Counted from the stretch's first letter, positions 26,691-35,682 are shown. The stretch is DNA of 64,000 nt from Eutrophovita sp913057845 (GCA_963925895.1 CAWUVH010000006.1:1-64000); one strand, 5' to 3'. Notes: generated by a model from the letters alone, not told the origin. Numbers and translations are program-made.

Positions 26691-27944
26691 ATGCTTAGAC
26701 CAGTGATGACATGGATTGATGAACGCTTCCCCATGAGCAAGTTGGTGCGGGAACATCTTACCGAATACTATGCACCAAAGAATTTTAATTTTTGGTACCT
26801 TTTCGGCGGTTTAGCCATAGTTGTGTTGGCGATACAAATACTCTCCGGCATCTTTCTTACGATGCATTACAAACCGGATGCCGATAAAGCATTTGCATCG
26901 GTGGAGTACATCATGAGGGACGTACCTTTGGGGTGGCTAATTCGCTACATACACTCAACTGGAGCGTCCATGTTCTTTGTGGTCATCTACCTGCACATGT
27001 TTAGAGCGCTCTTGTACGGCTCATACCGAAAGCCTCGAGAATTGTTGTGGATTTTTGGGATGGTAATTTACCTTTGCCTGATGGCAGAAGCGTTCTTTGG
27101 TTATCTTTTGCCTTGGGGGCAAATGTCTTACTGGGGGGCTCAGGTGATCGTCAACTTATTCGGAGCCGTTCCTTTTATTGGGCCTGATCTGGCAATTTGG
27201 ATCCGGGGCGACTACGTTGTTGGCGATGCGACACTTAACCGTTTCTTTGCGCTACACGTGATCGCGGTACCCCTCGCTTTGCTGGGACTAGTGGTGGCGC
27301 ACATTATCTCTCTGCATGAGGTGGGCTCCAATAATCCTGATGGTATTGAGATAAAAAAACATAAAGATCCCAAAACAGGTAAGCCTCTGGACGGGATTCC
27401 CTTTCATCCCTATTACACGGTGAAAGATATCTTTGGTCTTGTGATTTTCTTGATCATATTTGCATCGATTGTTTTCTTTGCTCCAGAAATGGGTGGGTAC
27501 TTCTTAGAGCACAACAACTTTATTCCAGCTGATCCAATGGTAACGCCACCGCACATTGCGCCCGTTTGGTATTTCACACCTTTTTACTCGATTCTGAGAG
27601 CGGTTCCACCGATGTTTGGTTCTCAATTCCCTGGCGTTTTAGCAATGGGGGGTGCCGTCTTCATTTTGTTCTTGTTACCTTGGTTGGATAAGAGTCCGGT
27701 GCGCTCGATCAGGTATAAAGGACCATTATTTAAGACATCGTTGACGATTTTTGTAACGTCATTCTTGTTGCTCGGATATTTAGGGCTGAAGCCTTCTAAC
27801 ATTTGGGGGCAAGTCGGAAGTGCTGATGTGGCTACGTTAGCCGCGCAACTTTGTACGGTGCTCTATTTCCTATTTTTCCTATCTTTACCTATCATTTCTC
27901 GACTTGATCGAACAAAGGCGGAGCCGGATCGGGTGACCTCATGA
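26691..27944 (+). CDS. petB: Cytochrome b of the bc1 complex
   Basis: Diheme membrane core of ubiquinol-cytochrome c reductase. ATG 26691 has AGGAG at 26678-26682, eight bases upstream, which decides the start over upstream in-frame options. The 417-residue protein has about eight membrane helices, the haem histidines (for example in YIHSTGAS and FFALHVIAVP), the quinone-site glycine-rich LPWGQMSYWGA near 139-149, and the PEWY-like motif seen here as PVWYF near 292. Four bases after petA and overlapping petC. Confidence 0.96.
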   Translation: MLRPVMTWIDERFPMSKLVREHLTEYYAPKNFNFWYLFGGLAIVVLAIQILSGIFLTMHYKPDADKAFASVEYIMRDVPLGWLIRYIHSTGASMFFVVIYLHMFRALLYGSYRKPRELLWIFGMVIYLCLMAEAFFGYLLPWGQMSYWGAQVIVNLFGAVPFIGPDLAIWIRGDYVVGDATLNRFFALHVIAVPLALLGLVVAHIISLHEVGSNNPDGIEIKKHKDPKTGKPLDGIPFHPYYTVKDIFGLVIFLIIFASIVFFAPEMGGYFLEHNNFIPADPMVTPPHIAPVWYFTPFYSILRAVPPMFGSQFPGVLAMGGAVFILFLLPWLDKSPVRSIRYKGPLFKTSLTIFVTSFLLLGYLGLKPSNIWGQVGSADVATLAAQLCTVLYFLFFLSLPIISRLDRTKAEPDRVTS

Positions 27945-28660
27945 AGAGTACATTAATTTTTTTGAGTTTCTTGTCGTTCGTTGGGTTGGCAAGTGCAGCG
28001 GGTGGTGGCTATAGTCTGGATAGAGCCAACATTGACGCATCTGATGCGGAATCGTTACAAAGAGGAGCAAAAATATTTATTGATCGGTGCGTGAGTTGTC
28101 ACTCGGCCGCTTTTATGCGTTTTAACCGACTTACAGACATAGGTCTCTCGGAGAGACAGATCCAGCAGTATTTTATTACTGACGATACAGTTAAAGTTGG
28201 GGATACCATAAAGAGCGCTATTCTTGCGTCAGATGCAAAGACCATGTTTGGTGTGGTGCCACCTGATTTGTCTGTCGTTTCTCGTTCAAGAGGAGCAGAT
28301 TGGCTTTATACGTATTTGCGAACTTTTTATAAAGACGAAGCAGCAACTACGGGTTGGAATAACTTAGTCTTCCCTAATGTTGCCATGCCAAATGTCTTCT
28401 CGCAGGAGCAAGGTGTTTTGCGTGCGGTTCATTCTACGAGTGGACAGAGCGGCTTGACCTTAGAGGTTGAGACGGAGGGCTCATTAACTGCCGATGCGTT
28501 CGACGACTTAATGCTGGACCTAACCAATTTTTTAGTATTTATGGGAGAGCCCGCGGCGGAAAAACGTAAGCAAATTGGCAGTTTTGTGATTATCTTCTTG
28601 ATTCTTTTTGCTTTTATGGCGTGGGCCGTTAAAAGGGAATTTTGGAAGGACATACATTAA
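27941..28660 (+). CDS. petC: Cytochrome c1 of the bc1 complex
   Basis: Membrane-anchored c-type cytochrome that accepts electrons from the Rieske protein. 239 residues: signal peptide (about 1-19), haem site CVSCH at 50-54, and a C-terminal membrane anchor near 210-228. Start overlaps the petB stop (ATGA), so petABC is one operon. sspA follows 49 bases later. Confidence 0.95.
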   Translation: MKSTLIFLSFLSFVGLASAAGGGYSLDRANIDASDAESLQRGAKIFIDRCVSCHSAAFMRFNRLTDIGLSERQIQQYFITDDTVKVGDTIKSAILASDAKTMFGVVPPDLSVVSRSRGADWLYTYLRTFYKDEAATTGWNNLVFPNVAMPNVFSQEQGVLRAVHSTSGQSGLTLEVETEGSLTADAFDDLMLDLTNFLVFMGEPAAEKRKQIGSFVIIFLILFAFMAWAVKREFWKDIH

Positions 28661-28709
28661 TGAACAGCGTCAAGGTAAAGGCGTTGATTAAAAAAAGGGG
28701 ACAATAAAC

Positions 28710-29309
28710 ATGATGACGCTCTACTCGGGCACGACTTGCCCTTTTAGCCACCGATGCAGGATTGTTTTATACGAAAAAGGTATGGATTTTCAGATTGTAG
28801 ACGTTGATTTGTTCGATAAGCCGGAGGATCTGGCCGTGATGAATCCTTACAATCAAACACCGGTTTTGGTAGAAAGGGATCTTGTACTGTATGAATCAAA
28901 CATCATTAATGAGTACATTGACGACCGCTTTCCACATCCGCAATTGATGCCGGCTGATCCTGCTCTTAAAGCAAGAGCTCGATTGTTTTTGTTTCGCTTT
29001 GAGGATGATCTTTTTTCTCATATCCCAGCCATCGAATCTGGAACGACGCGTCAAGCTGATCAGGCGAGAGCTCAGGTTCGAGATGGTTTGATTCAAATTG
29101 CTCCGGTTTTCTTGCGTCAGAAACACATGTTGGGTGACGAATTTTCTATGCTTGACGTGGCTATCGCGCCCCTACTTTGGCGACTGGATCTCTACGGTAT
29201 TCAGCTTCCTAAACAAGCAGCTCCACTCATGAAGTATGCGGAGCGGTTATTTAGCCGTTCTGCTTTCGTTGAAGCATTAACGCCGTCAGAAAAGGTGATG
29301 CGTAAGTGA
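28710..29309 (+). CDS. sspA: Stringent starvation protein A, glutathione S-transferase fold
   Basis: RNA polymerase-associated regulator in E. coli. 199 residues with the thioredoxin-like N-terminal domain (LYSGTTCPFSHRCRIVLYEKG), lacking a need for GST catalysis, and an all-helical C-terminal domain. SspA rather than a generic GST is indicated by position: directly after petABC and overlapping sspB, the order seen across beta- and gammaproteobacteria. Confidence 0.93.
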   Translation: MMTLYSGTTCPFSHRCRIVLYEKGMDFQIVDVDLFDKPEDLAVMNPYNQTPVLVERDLVLYESNIINEYIDDRFPHPQLMPADPALKARARLFLFRFEDDLFSHIPAIESGTTRQADQARAQVRDGLIQIAPVFLRQKHMLGDEFSMLDVAIAPLLWRLDLYGIQLPKQAAPLMKYAERLFSRSAFVEALTPSEKVMRK

Positions 29310-29713
29310 AGGCGTTGCCCTCAACTTCGCCTTATCTTATTCGGGCTATTTATGATTGGTGTTGTGACGCATCTCAAACGCCGTATCTATCGGTTCGGGT
29401 GTCGGAATCATCGAGCGTTCCGATGGAGCACGCTAAGGATGGCGAAATTGTTTTGAACATTGGCGTAGGTGCGACAAGAGATCTTCGAATTGAAAATGAC
29501 GGCATAACTTTCTCGGCGCGCTTTAATGCGGTCCCTCGGGAAATTTATGTTTCCATTAAGGATGTAAAGGGAATTTTCTCTCGCGAATCTGGACAAGGAC
29601 TGGCATTTGATTTACAGGATAGCCCAGAGCAGGAGAGCCCAAATATTGAGGAAAAGAAACTGGTCGATCCAGTTAGTATTTCGTCGAAGAAAAGGTTAAA
29701 GATCGTTAAGTAG
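29306..29713 (+). CDS. sspB: ClpXP protease specificity-enhancing factor SspB
   Basis: Adaptor that delivers ssrA-tagged proteins to ClpXP. 135 residues with TSPYLIRAIYDWCCD near the N-terminus, the NIGVGATRDLRIEN and ISFSARF-like (here ITFSARFNAVPREIYV) peptide-binding sheet, and a variable tail ending in basic residues that normally contacts ClpX. The start is GTG 29306, overlapping the sspA stop as GTGA. Confidence 0.93.
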   Translation: MKALPSTSPYLIRAIYDWCCDASQTPYLSVRVSESSSVPMEHAKDGEIVLNIGVGATRDLRIENDGITFSARFNAVPREIYVSIKDVKGIFSRESGQGLAFDLQDSPEQESPNIEEKKLVDPVSISSKKRLKIVK

Positions 29714-29750
29714 TGACTTAGTGATTGAAGCATTTATAATTAGTACTTCA

Positions 29751-29826
<76 letters not shown>

Positions 29827-29854
29827 TATTTTTGAACACTACCGGGAGGTTGTA

Positions 29855-30217
29855 ATGCTGATTGGAAGCAATACGAAGAACCGATTGGGGTGGCTTGTGG
29901 GATTTTCTCTCTGTGCGCTAGCAACTTTAGACGTAGTTGCTGCTGAGATGACTTTTGAGGACGCGCAGATCCGCACTGTCCATGCTCGTAAGCAGATGGA
30001 AGAGAAGAAAAGACCATACGATGCTGCTGTTGAAGAGGCTCAGAAGAGACGTGGAGTAGTGGCTGACCTCACCGCAAATTTGAAAACTGCTCAAGCAAAG
30101 CTTGATGAGGCTGAGGCCCAAGTTCTCAGCTTGGAGAAGGAATATGAAAATCTACAAAAAATTTGGGCAGAGGAAGCAAAAAGGCTCAAAGAAATTCACA
30201 GTAAGGAACTTCGTTAG
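29855..30217 (+). CDS. Secreted coiled-coil protein of unknown function
   Basis: 120 residues from ATG 29855, set by GGGAGG five bases upstream (the frame runs further upstream into the tRNA, which cannot be coding). Signal peptide near 8-34 ending VVAA, then an almost wholly helical, Lys/Glu/Ala-rich mature part (about 40-118) with heptad spacing, so probably a periplasmic coiled coil. No Cys in the mature part, no known domain. It starts 28 bases after the tRNA CCA, so it may share a transcript with the tRNA. I cannot name a function. Confidence 0.75.
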   Translation: MLIGSNTKNRLGWLVGFSLCALATLDVVAAEMTFEDAQIRTVHARKQMEEKKRPYDAAVEEAQKRRGVVADLTANLKTAQAKLDEAEAQVLSLEKEYENLQKIWAEEAKRLKEIHSKELR

Positions 30218-30253
30218 CCTCACAATTATTCTGAAAATCTGGTGTAAATTCGT

Positions 30254-31423
30254 ATGAAAATCCATGAATATCAAGCGAAAGAAATTTTGCGTGCTTATGG
30301 CGTTAAAACCCCAAAAGGAGTCCCATGTTTCTCAGTTGATGAGGCCGAGGAGGCCGCCCGTAAATTGGGCGGCGATGTCTGGGTTGTAAAAGCACAAATT
30401 CACGCTGGTGGTCGTGGTAAGGGTGGTGGCGTCAAAGTTGTAAAGTCTTTTGACGAAGTGAGGGCGGTCTCTTCAAGTATTCTTGGAATGCAGCTAGTGA
30501 CGCATCAAACTGGCTCGACTGGGCAGTTAGTTAAACGCCTCATGGTTGAGGAGGGCGCGGCGATCGAAAAAGAGCTATATGTCGGCATGGTTGTTGACCG
30601 TTCGACTCAAACTATATGTCTTATGGCCTCCTCAGAGGGGGGCATGGACATTGAGGAAGTCGCTGCGTCTACGCCTGAAAAAATCCATAAAATTTTTATT
30701 GACCCTAAGCAGGGACTTGATCGTATTGCTTCAATTCAATTGAATAAAAAGATTGGATTACCTCAACAGGCTCTAGAAAAAGGGGCGGATCTATTTGAGG
30801 GGTTATACCAAGCATTTGTTGATACTGACGCCTCGTTAGCGGAAATCAATCCTATGATTCTTACGGTTGATGGTGACATATTGGCGCTTGATGCCAAAAT
30901 GAATTTCGACACTAACGCATTATTCAGGCAGCCTAAGATTCTCGATATGCGGGATTTGGATGAGGAGGATCCCGCTGAAATAGAGGCGTCAAAATTTGAT
31001 TTGTCCTACATCTCTCTAGATGGAGACATCGGGTGCCTCGTCAATGGCGCAGGCTTGGCGATGGCGACTATGGATGTCATTAAATTGTTTGGTGGTGAGC
31101 CCGCGAACTTTTTAGATGTGGGTGGTGGCGCCACGACCGAGAAAGTTACTGAGGCGTTCAAAATTATGTTGTCCAACCCAAAGCTAAAAGCCATTTTAGT
31201 AAATATTTTTGGTGGCATCATGCAATGCGACGTCATTGCGACTGGTGTGGTCGAGGCTGCGAAGCAGGTTGATCTTACTGTACCTTTGGTGGTTCGGATG
31301 AAGGGGACTAACGAAGACTTGGGCAAACAGATTTTAAGAGAGTCTGGTTTGCCAATTATTTCATCTGACACCATGGCTGATGCTGCTCAGCAGGTCGTCG
31401 AAGCAGCGCGAGGTGGTCAATAA
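30254..31423 (+). CDS. sucC: Succinate-CoA ligase (ADP-forming) beta subunit
   Basis: TCA-cycle enzyme forming ATP or GTP from succinyl-CoA. 389 residues: an ATP-grasp N-terminal domain starting MKIHEYQAKEILRAYGVKTP, with the KAQIHAGGRGKGGGVK nucleotide loop near 46-61, and a C-terminal CoA-ligase domain with NIFGGIMQCDVIA near 316-328. sucD begins one base after its stop. Confidence 0.97.
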   Translation: MKIHEYQAKEILRAYGVKTPKGVPCFSVDEAEEAARKLGGDVWVVKAQIHAGGRGKGGGVKVVKSFDEVRAVSSSILGMQLVTHQTGSTGQLVKRLMVEEGAAIEKELYVGMVVDRSTQTICLMASSEGGMDIEEVAASTPEKIHKIFIDPKQGLDRIASIQLNKKIGLPQQALEKGADLFEGLYQAFVDTDASLAEINPMILTVDGDILALDAKMNFDTNALFRQPKILDMRDLDEEDPAEIEASKFDLSYISLDGDIGCLVNGAGLAMATMDVIKLFGGEPANFLDVGGGATTEKVTEAFKIMLSNPKLKAILVNIFGGIMQCDVIATGVVEAAKQVDLTVPLVVRMKGTNEDLGKQILRESGLPIISSDTMADAAQQVVEAARGGQ

Positions 31424-31424
31424 G

Positions 31425-32306
31425 ATGTCGATCTTAATAAATAAAAATACGCGAGTTATCACTCAAGGCATCACGGGTAAAACAGGTCGGTTTCATACGC
31501 AAACCAGTCGGGATTACGCAAATGGTCGATCTTGTTACGTCGCTGGTGTGAATCCCAAAAAGGCCGGGCAGGATTTTGAAGGAATCCCGATTTATGGGAC
31601 GGTAGTCGAGGCGAAACAGCAAACTGGGGCAACGGTGTCTGTAGTTTATGTTCCTCCGGTCGGCGCGGCTGCGGCAATATTAGAGGCAGTAGAGGCGGAG
31701 CTTGAGTTGGTGATTTGTATTACGGAGGGAATTCCGGTTAAAGACATGATCGAACTTCGTTATAGCATGCGTAATATGAATAGTCGTACATTGTTGCTTG
31801 GGCCGAATTGCCCAGGTGTGATCACGCCTGATGAATTAAAAATTGGGATCATGCCGGGACATATCCATAGGAAAGGCCGTATCGGTGTGGTGTCTCGGTC
31901 TGGGACTCTGACGTATGAAGCCGTTGCTCAATTAACTGAGTTGGGTCTTGGGCAAAGTACCGCTGTCGGTATTGGCGGTGATCCTGTAAACGGGCTCAAA
32001 CACATTGATGTGTTAAAACTATTTAATGAAGACCCAGAAACTGATGCCGTCGTAATGATCGGTGAAATTGGCGGCACCGATGAAGAGGCCGCTGCGGTTT
32101 GGGTTAAGGAGCACATGTCAAAGCCAGTAGTGGGGTTTATAGCTGGAGTTACAGCGCCTGCTGGTAAAAGAATGGGACATGCGGGAGCCATCATTTCAGG
32201 TGGTCAGGGAACCGCTGATGAAAAGCTCAGAATCATGGATGCCAGTGGCATTTCAGTCACTCGGGACCCATCTAAAATGGGTTCACTTCTAAAATCGGTT
32301 CTCTGA
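31425..32306 (+). CDS. sucD: Succinate-CoA ligase alpha subunit
   Basis: Carries the phosphohistidine and CoA site of succinyl-CoA synthetase. 293 residues from ATG 31425, with the Rossmann CoA-binding start TRVITQGITGKTG, the LGPNCPGVITP block near 125-135, and the catalytic histidine in MGHAGAII near 250. The frame continues upstream into sucC, but the ATG gives the family N-terminus. Its last codons overlap the minus-strand CWC gene by 18 bases. Confidence 0.97.
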   Translation: MSILINKNTRVITQGITGKTGRFHTQTSRDYANGRSCYVAGVNPKKAGQDFEGIPIYGTVVEAKQQTGATVSVVYVPPVGAAAAILEAVEAELELVICITEGIPVKDMIELRYSMRNMNSRTLLLGPNCPGVITPDELKIGIMPGHIHRKGRIGVVSRSGTLTYEAVAQLTELGLGQSTAVGIGGDPVNGLKHIDVLKLFNEDPETDAVVMIGEIGGTDEEAAAVWVKEHMSKPVVGFIAGVTAPAGKRMGHAGAIISGGQGTADEKLRIMDASGISVTRDPSKMGSLLKSVL

Positions 32307-32477
32307 TGTAAGTTTTTTTGAATTGATTGCTTCGTCAACGCAGCTAGGGCAGAAACAGGCATCACCAAGATCCCCATATAAGACGTTTGGGAAGTCAGTT
32401 GCGCACCAGCACGGCTGGGTATCGCGCACTCCACAGCTAAACTCAGCATCGCACCGCTCACACACGTTCGTAGTCAT
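32289..32477 (-). CDS. Cysteine-rich CWC family protein
   Basis: A 62-residue protein with eight cysteines in metal-binding spacing: Cys6/Cys9/Cys15, then Cys23-Trp-Cys25 (the CWC motif), and Cys41/Cys43/Cys46. It matches the small CWC family common in beta- and gammaproteobacteria, of unknown function and probably zinc-binding. It ends inside the 3' end of sucD (18-base overlap, convergent). A second reading frame in the same stretch lacks any family pattern. Confidence 0.75.
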   Translation of the reverse strand: MTTNVCERCDAEFSCGVRDTQPCWCATDFPNVLYGDLGDACFCPSCVDEAINSKKLTSENRF

Positions 32478-32489
32478 TGTCTCGGTTGT

Positions 32490-33113
32490 TTAGTTTGCAA
32501 ATGGAACGGACATTCCCTTTTTGACGGCCTCTCTATCCCCGATAGCCTCGTACCAACGCAAAACGCTGGGGTAATTGGTTAATTCGATTTTATGCCATTC
32601 ATGTCGAGCCACCCAAGGATATGTCGCGATATCGGCTATCGAGTAGTCTTCGGAAAAAAACTCATTGTTAGATAAGTGACTATCAAGTACGCCATATAGC
32701 CGTGCGGTCTCTTTTTGATAACGGTCGATGGCATAGGGGATTGGTTCAGGGGCTGCCCGAAGGAAATGATGAACTTGTCCAAATATTGGTCCTGCCCCCC
32801 CCATTTGGAACATGAGCCACTGAATGGTGGTGTGTCGCGTAGGGCCTGAGACCGGCAAAAATCGCTGAAACTTCTCCGCAAGATAAATCAAGATAGCACC
32901 TGATTCAAAGAGCTTTAGAGGAGATCCACTATCCGTATCGTGGTCGACAATCGCTGGAATTTTATTGTTGGGGCTGATCGAGAGGAAGTCCTGGGTGAAT
33001 TGCTCGCCTTTGCCGATATTGACGCTGATGGTTCGGTAGTCCGTGGCTAACTCCTCCAGCATGATCGAGACTTTTCTGCCGTTCGGCGTTCCCCATGTAT
33101 ATAAATCTATCAA
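32490..33113 (-). CDS. Glutathione S-transferase family protein (YfcG/Nu-like)
   Basis: 207 residues with the thioredoxin-like N-domain DLYTWGTPNGRKVSIMLEEL and the ESGAILIYLAEK glutathione-binding segment near 64-75, followed by the helical C-domain. TPNGRKV is the hallmark of the YfcG/Ure2p-like group with disulfide-bond reductase activity. Start is TTG 33113, supported by AGGGGG five bases upstream. A 17-base palindrome lies 27-43 bases upstream of the start. The CWC gene follows 12 bases after it on the same strand. Confidence 0.88.
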   Translation of the reverse strand: MIDLYTWGTPNGRKVSIMLEELATDYRTISVNIGKGEQFTQDFLSISPNNKIPAIVDHDTDSGSPLKLFESGAILIYLAEKFQRFLPVSGPTRHTTIQWLMFQMGGAGPIFGQVHHFLRAAPEPIPYAIDRYQKETARLYGVLDSHLSNNEFFSEDYSIADIATYPWVARHEWHKIELTNYPSVLRWYEAIGDREAVKKGMSVPFAN

Positions 33114-33139
33114 TGTAACCCCCTGTGCTATGTAGTTGT

Positions 33140-33156
33140 ATGATGACAGTCATCAT
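33140..33156. promoter_or_regulatory. Palindromic operator candidate between the GST gene and the DUF2905 gene
   Basis: ATGATGAC-A-GTCATCAT: perfect 8-base arms around one central base. It lies between divergent genes, 27 bases from the GST start and 45 from the DUF2905 start, where a repressor could overlap a promoter. The regulator is not identifiable from the window. Confidence 0.5.
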
Positions 33157-33201
33157 GTGAGTTATTTCCAAGCAGTTTAAACGAAGAGGTTACTAAAGTC
33201 C

Positions 33202-33414
33202 TTGGTTAAGTGGATTCTGACGATGGTGCTCGTCGTAGGTTTAGTCGCATACACCAAGCCTGTTTTTCTTAAATTACTGGGAAAATTGGTTGGTCGGGAG
33301 ATGATGCCCGGTGATATCACGGTGCATTTGTTTGGGCGGAAGCTGTATTTGCCGTTTGGCTCGACGATATTGTTTAGTTGTATTGCGACTTGCTTATATT
33401 GGAGTATTCGTTGA
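33202..33414 (+). CDS. DUF2905 family small membrane protein
   Basis: 70 residues with two hydrophobic segments (about 4-20 and 50-68) flanking the conserved PGDITVHLFGRKLYLPFGST region typical of DUF2905. Function unknown. Start TTG 33202 has a GAGG about 13 bases upstream, a long spacing; ATG 33223 is possible but would cut the first helix. Convergent with cca. Confidence 0.75.
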   Translation: MVKWILTMVLVVGLVAYTKPVFLKLLGKLVGREMMPGDITVHLFGRKLYLPFGSTILFSCIATCLYWSIR

Positions 33415-33438
33415 TGCCGTAATGGGTTTTATTCGCCA

Positions 33439-34626
33439 TCATTTTCGCTTGGGAAGCGCTTGCGACAGAGCGGTAATGCGCGCATCTCTTACGCGTTGAT
33501 TGATGGTCCTTGTATTCTCTTTAGTCGCCAAGTGATCATACTTGAGTGATTTCAATATTTCTAATGCTGCCGTAAGACTTCTTAAGTGCTGTGGATACAT
33601 CTCTTCGGCAAGGACGTGACCAATAATTTTTGCGGCGCCTAAAATATTTTTAAAACGTTCTGGGTTTCTTAACCCGTCAAGGTGCATCACAAGATCGAGC
33701 ATATTTTCATTAGATAATTCTGCCGCTTGAGAGATTGAAGCAAGATGACTTAAAAGCAGGGTCGATGTTTGGTATTGATCCTTAGAGACCCTGAGTTGGG
33801 TCAATAATTTTTTTGCATGTTCGACATTGCGGGGAGCAACGTTAGGTTTTTTGTTTCTGATAATCGCAGTGATGTCGTGTTCGGTTAGTAACGAAAAAAT
33901 TGCCACTCTAGTTGCAATGGGCGCTTGATCTATTGCAGCAAGGTCGAGAGCTTTGATAATAAGTGCTTTATTGTCAGAGTTGAGCATGCCGCGCGAGAAT
34001 GTATCGCTGATTGCATTTAACGCACCGCAGCTCGCTAAGCTATGGATCATTCGAGAGGGGGCCTTCGCCATAAGCCCTTTAATAATCTCACTCCAAATTC
34101 GTTCGGGACTCAAGTGTGCGAGTTCGCCCGAATTGACAATATTAACCATGAGGTCAAGTGTCTTCGGGTCAATATCGAACTCAAGTTTAGATGCGAATCG
34201 ACATACTCTGAGTACTCGCAGTGGATCCTCAACAAAGGCCTCGCTGACATGCCTGAGTACTTTTTTGTTGAGATCTGAAATTCCGTTAAATGGATCGATC
34301 AGTTCACCTTCAGTAGATTTTGCGATCGCATTAATCGTTAGGTCTCGTCTCTCTAGGTCTTCCTCTAAGGTTACTGAGGGTTCCGCATGGAAGGTGAATC
34401 CTTGATGACCTCGGCCCGCTTTTCGCTCAGTGCGTGCAAGAGCATATTCTTCTTTCGTGCGAGGATGCAGAAATACTGGAAAGTCTCGACCGACTGGAAT
34501 GAAACCTTGCGCGATCATTTGCTCGACACTAGAGCCCACAACCACAAAGTCTCGGTCAGTGACTGTGATCCCCAGTAAATCATCCCTGACCGCTCCGCCA
34601 ACTAGATAATAAGATGGTTTATTCAT
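33439..34626 (-). CDS. cca: CCA-adding tRNA nucleotidyltransferase
   Basis: Adds or repairs the 3' CCA of tRNAs. 395 residues; the head domain is well conserved: YLVGGAVRDDLLG near 7-19, the metal-binding DRDFVVVG near 24-31, and RRDLTINAIA near 92-101. The C-terminal half is divergent: the HD-phosphohydrolase motif of the E. coli-type enzyme (HDLGK) is not recognisable, with only EHDIT near 250. So nucleotidyl transfer is expected but the phosphatase activity is doubtful. Confidence 0.92.
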   Translation of the reverse strand: MNKPSYYLVGGAVRDDLLGITVTDRDFVVVGSSVEQMIAQGFIPVGRDFPVFLHPRTKEEYALARTERKAGRGHQGFTFHAEPSVTLEEDLERRDLTINAIAKSTEGELIDPFNGISDLNKKVLRHVSEAFVEDPLRVLRVCRFASKLEFDIDPKTLDLMVNIVNSGELAHLSPERIWSEIIKGLMAKAPSRMIHSLASCGALNAISDTFSRGMLNSDNKALIIKALDLAAIDQAPIATRVAIFSLLTEHDITAIIRNKKPNVAPRNVEHAKKLLTQLRVSKDQYQTSTLLLSHLASISQAAELSNENMLDLVMHLDGLRNPERFKNILGAAKIIGHVLAEEMYPQHLRSLTAALEILKSLKYDHLATKENTRTINQRVRDARITALSQALPKRK

Positions 34627-34656
34627 AGAGATAACCTCGATTGAAGGGCGAGCTCT

Positions 34657-35562
34657 TTAAGTTAATTGAGAGAGGTAACTCGGTGCAATGCTTTCGATTG
34701 TTTTGTAAGAGTTGATTGATGCTGCGTCACACGTATTATCGATGGACATGGACGCTAAGTTATCTCGCGTGATTAGGTTGAGTTGAAGTAGCTCTAATGT
34801 TCGCGCTTGCAATTGGGCCGCCCAGTCCGGAAGTGGGATTATCTTCGGAGACAGCCGGCCAAACCCGGTGGCATAGCGAACCAGTTCGATTAACTCATAC
34901 TGTCGTGGTCCGCACAGCTCTATCAGGGATCTTTTTTCGTTTCCATTGATGCAATTCATCACGGCCTGGGTTAAGTCGCCAACGAATATGGGTTGAAACT
35001 TGGCTGTAGGTTTGGCTAATGGTATGAGGGGCAACCAATTGGCGAGCTTGGTGAACATTGATAAAAAAGAATCCCCATCACCAAAAACTACAGATGGACG
35101 AAGAATGTGGAAAGAAGTCGACTTGTGCAATGTATCCGCAATGATTTGTTCTCCCTCAGCTTTTGATCTCAGGTAGGCGCTTGGCGCTGAGGCTGAGGAT
35201 TTTAGTGCCGATAGGTGAATCAGTTTTTTAACTTTTTGGTTATTACAGCTGGCAACAATTTTTCCCACGAAGTTAGCGTGAAATTTTTTAAAGTCACCTT
35301 TCCGGGTTTCATGGAGAATGCCCACACAATTGATGACGATATCAACGCCTATAAACAATTGATCGAGACTCTCAAGTTTCGAAATGTCGGTTTGAAGTAG
35401 TTCTACATTTTGAAGGATGATCAACCCTCCCTTGGTGCGTTCACGGTTTCGGGTGGGGATTCGAACGCGATAACCGGCGCGCGATAGGGCTTCAGTCAGG
35501 TAGCCGCCGACAAATCCGGCGCCGCCTAAAATCAATACTGTAGTCTGGTTGGATTTATTCAT
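34657..35562 (-). CDS. Complex I NDUFA9-like NAD(P)-binding protein
   Basis: A 301-residue atypical short-chain dehydrogenase with VLILGGAGFVGGYL near 9-22, and LIHLSALKSSASAPSAYLRSKAEGE near 113-137, the pattern of the NDUFA9/YwnB-like group. Often annotated as complex I NDUFA9 subunit family protein, though a role with complex I in bacteria is not established. 30 bases upstream of cca on the same strand, so probably co-transcribed. Confidence 0.85.
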   Translation of the reverse strand: MNKSNQTTVLILGGAGFVGGYLTEALSRAGYRVRIPTRNRERTKGGLIILQNVELLQTDISKLESLDQLFIGVDIVINCVGILHETRKGDFKKFHANFVGKIVASCNNQKVKKLIHLSALKSSASAPSAYLRSKAEGEQIIADTLHKSTSFHILRPSVVFGDGDSFLSMFTKLANWLPLIPLAKPTAKFQPIFVGDLTQAVMNCINGNEKRSLIELCGPRQYELIELVRYATGFGRLSPKIIPLPDWAAQLQARTLELLQLNLITRDNLASMSIDNTCDAASINSYKTIESIAPSYLSQLT

Positions 35563-35682
35563 TAAATTCCCTGCTCATATGTTTGCTTGATGATATTCTA
35601 TCTCCAAACAATTAAGTAATAAGAATGAGGCACTATGAACAATTCTTTAGTTTTAATTTTAAAAATTAAGTTTTTAGGTTGA

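Noticed and set aside
35653..35669. AT-only inverted repeat before rpiA as a terminator or operator
   Set aside because: Arms are pure A/T in an AT-rich gap, so the pairing is weak and likely to arise by chance.
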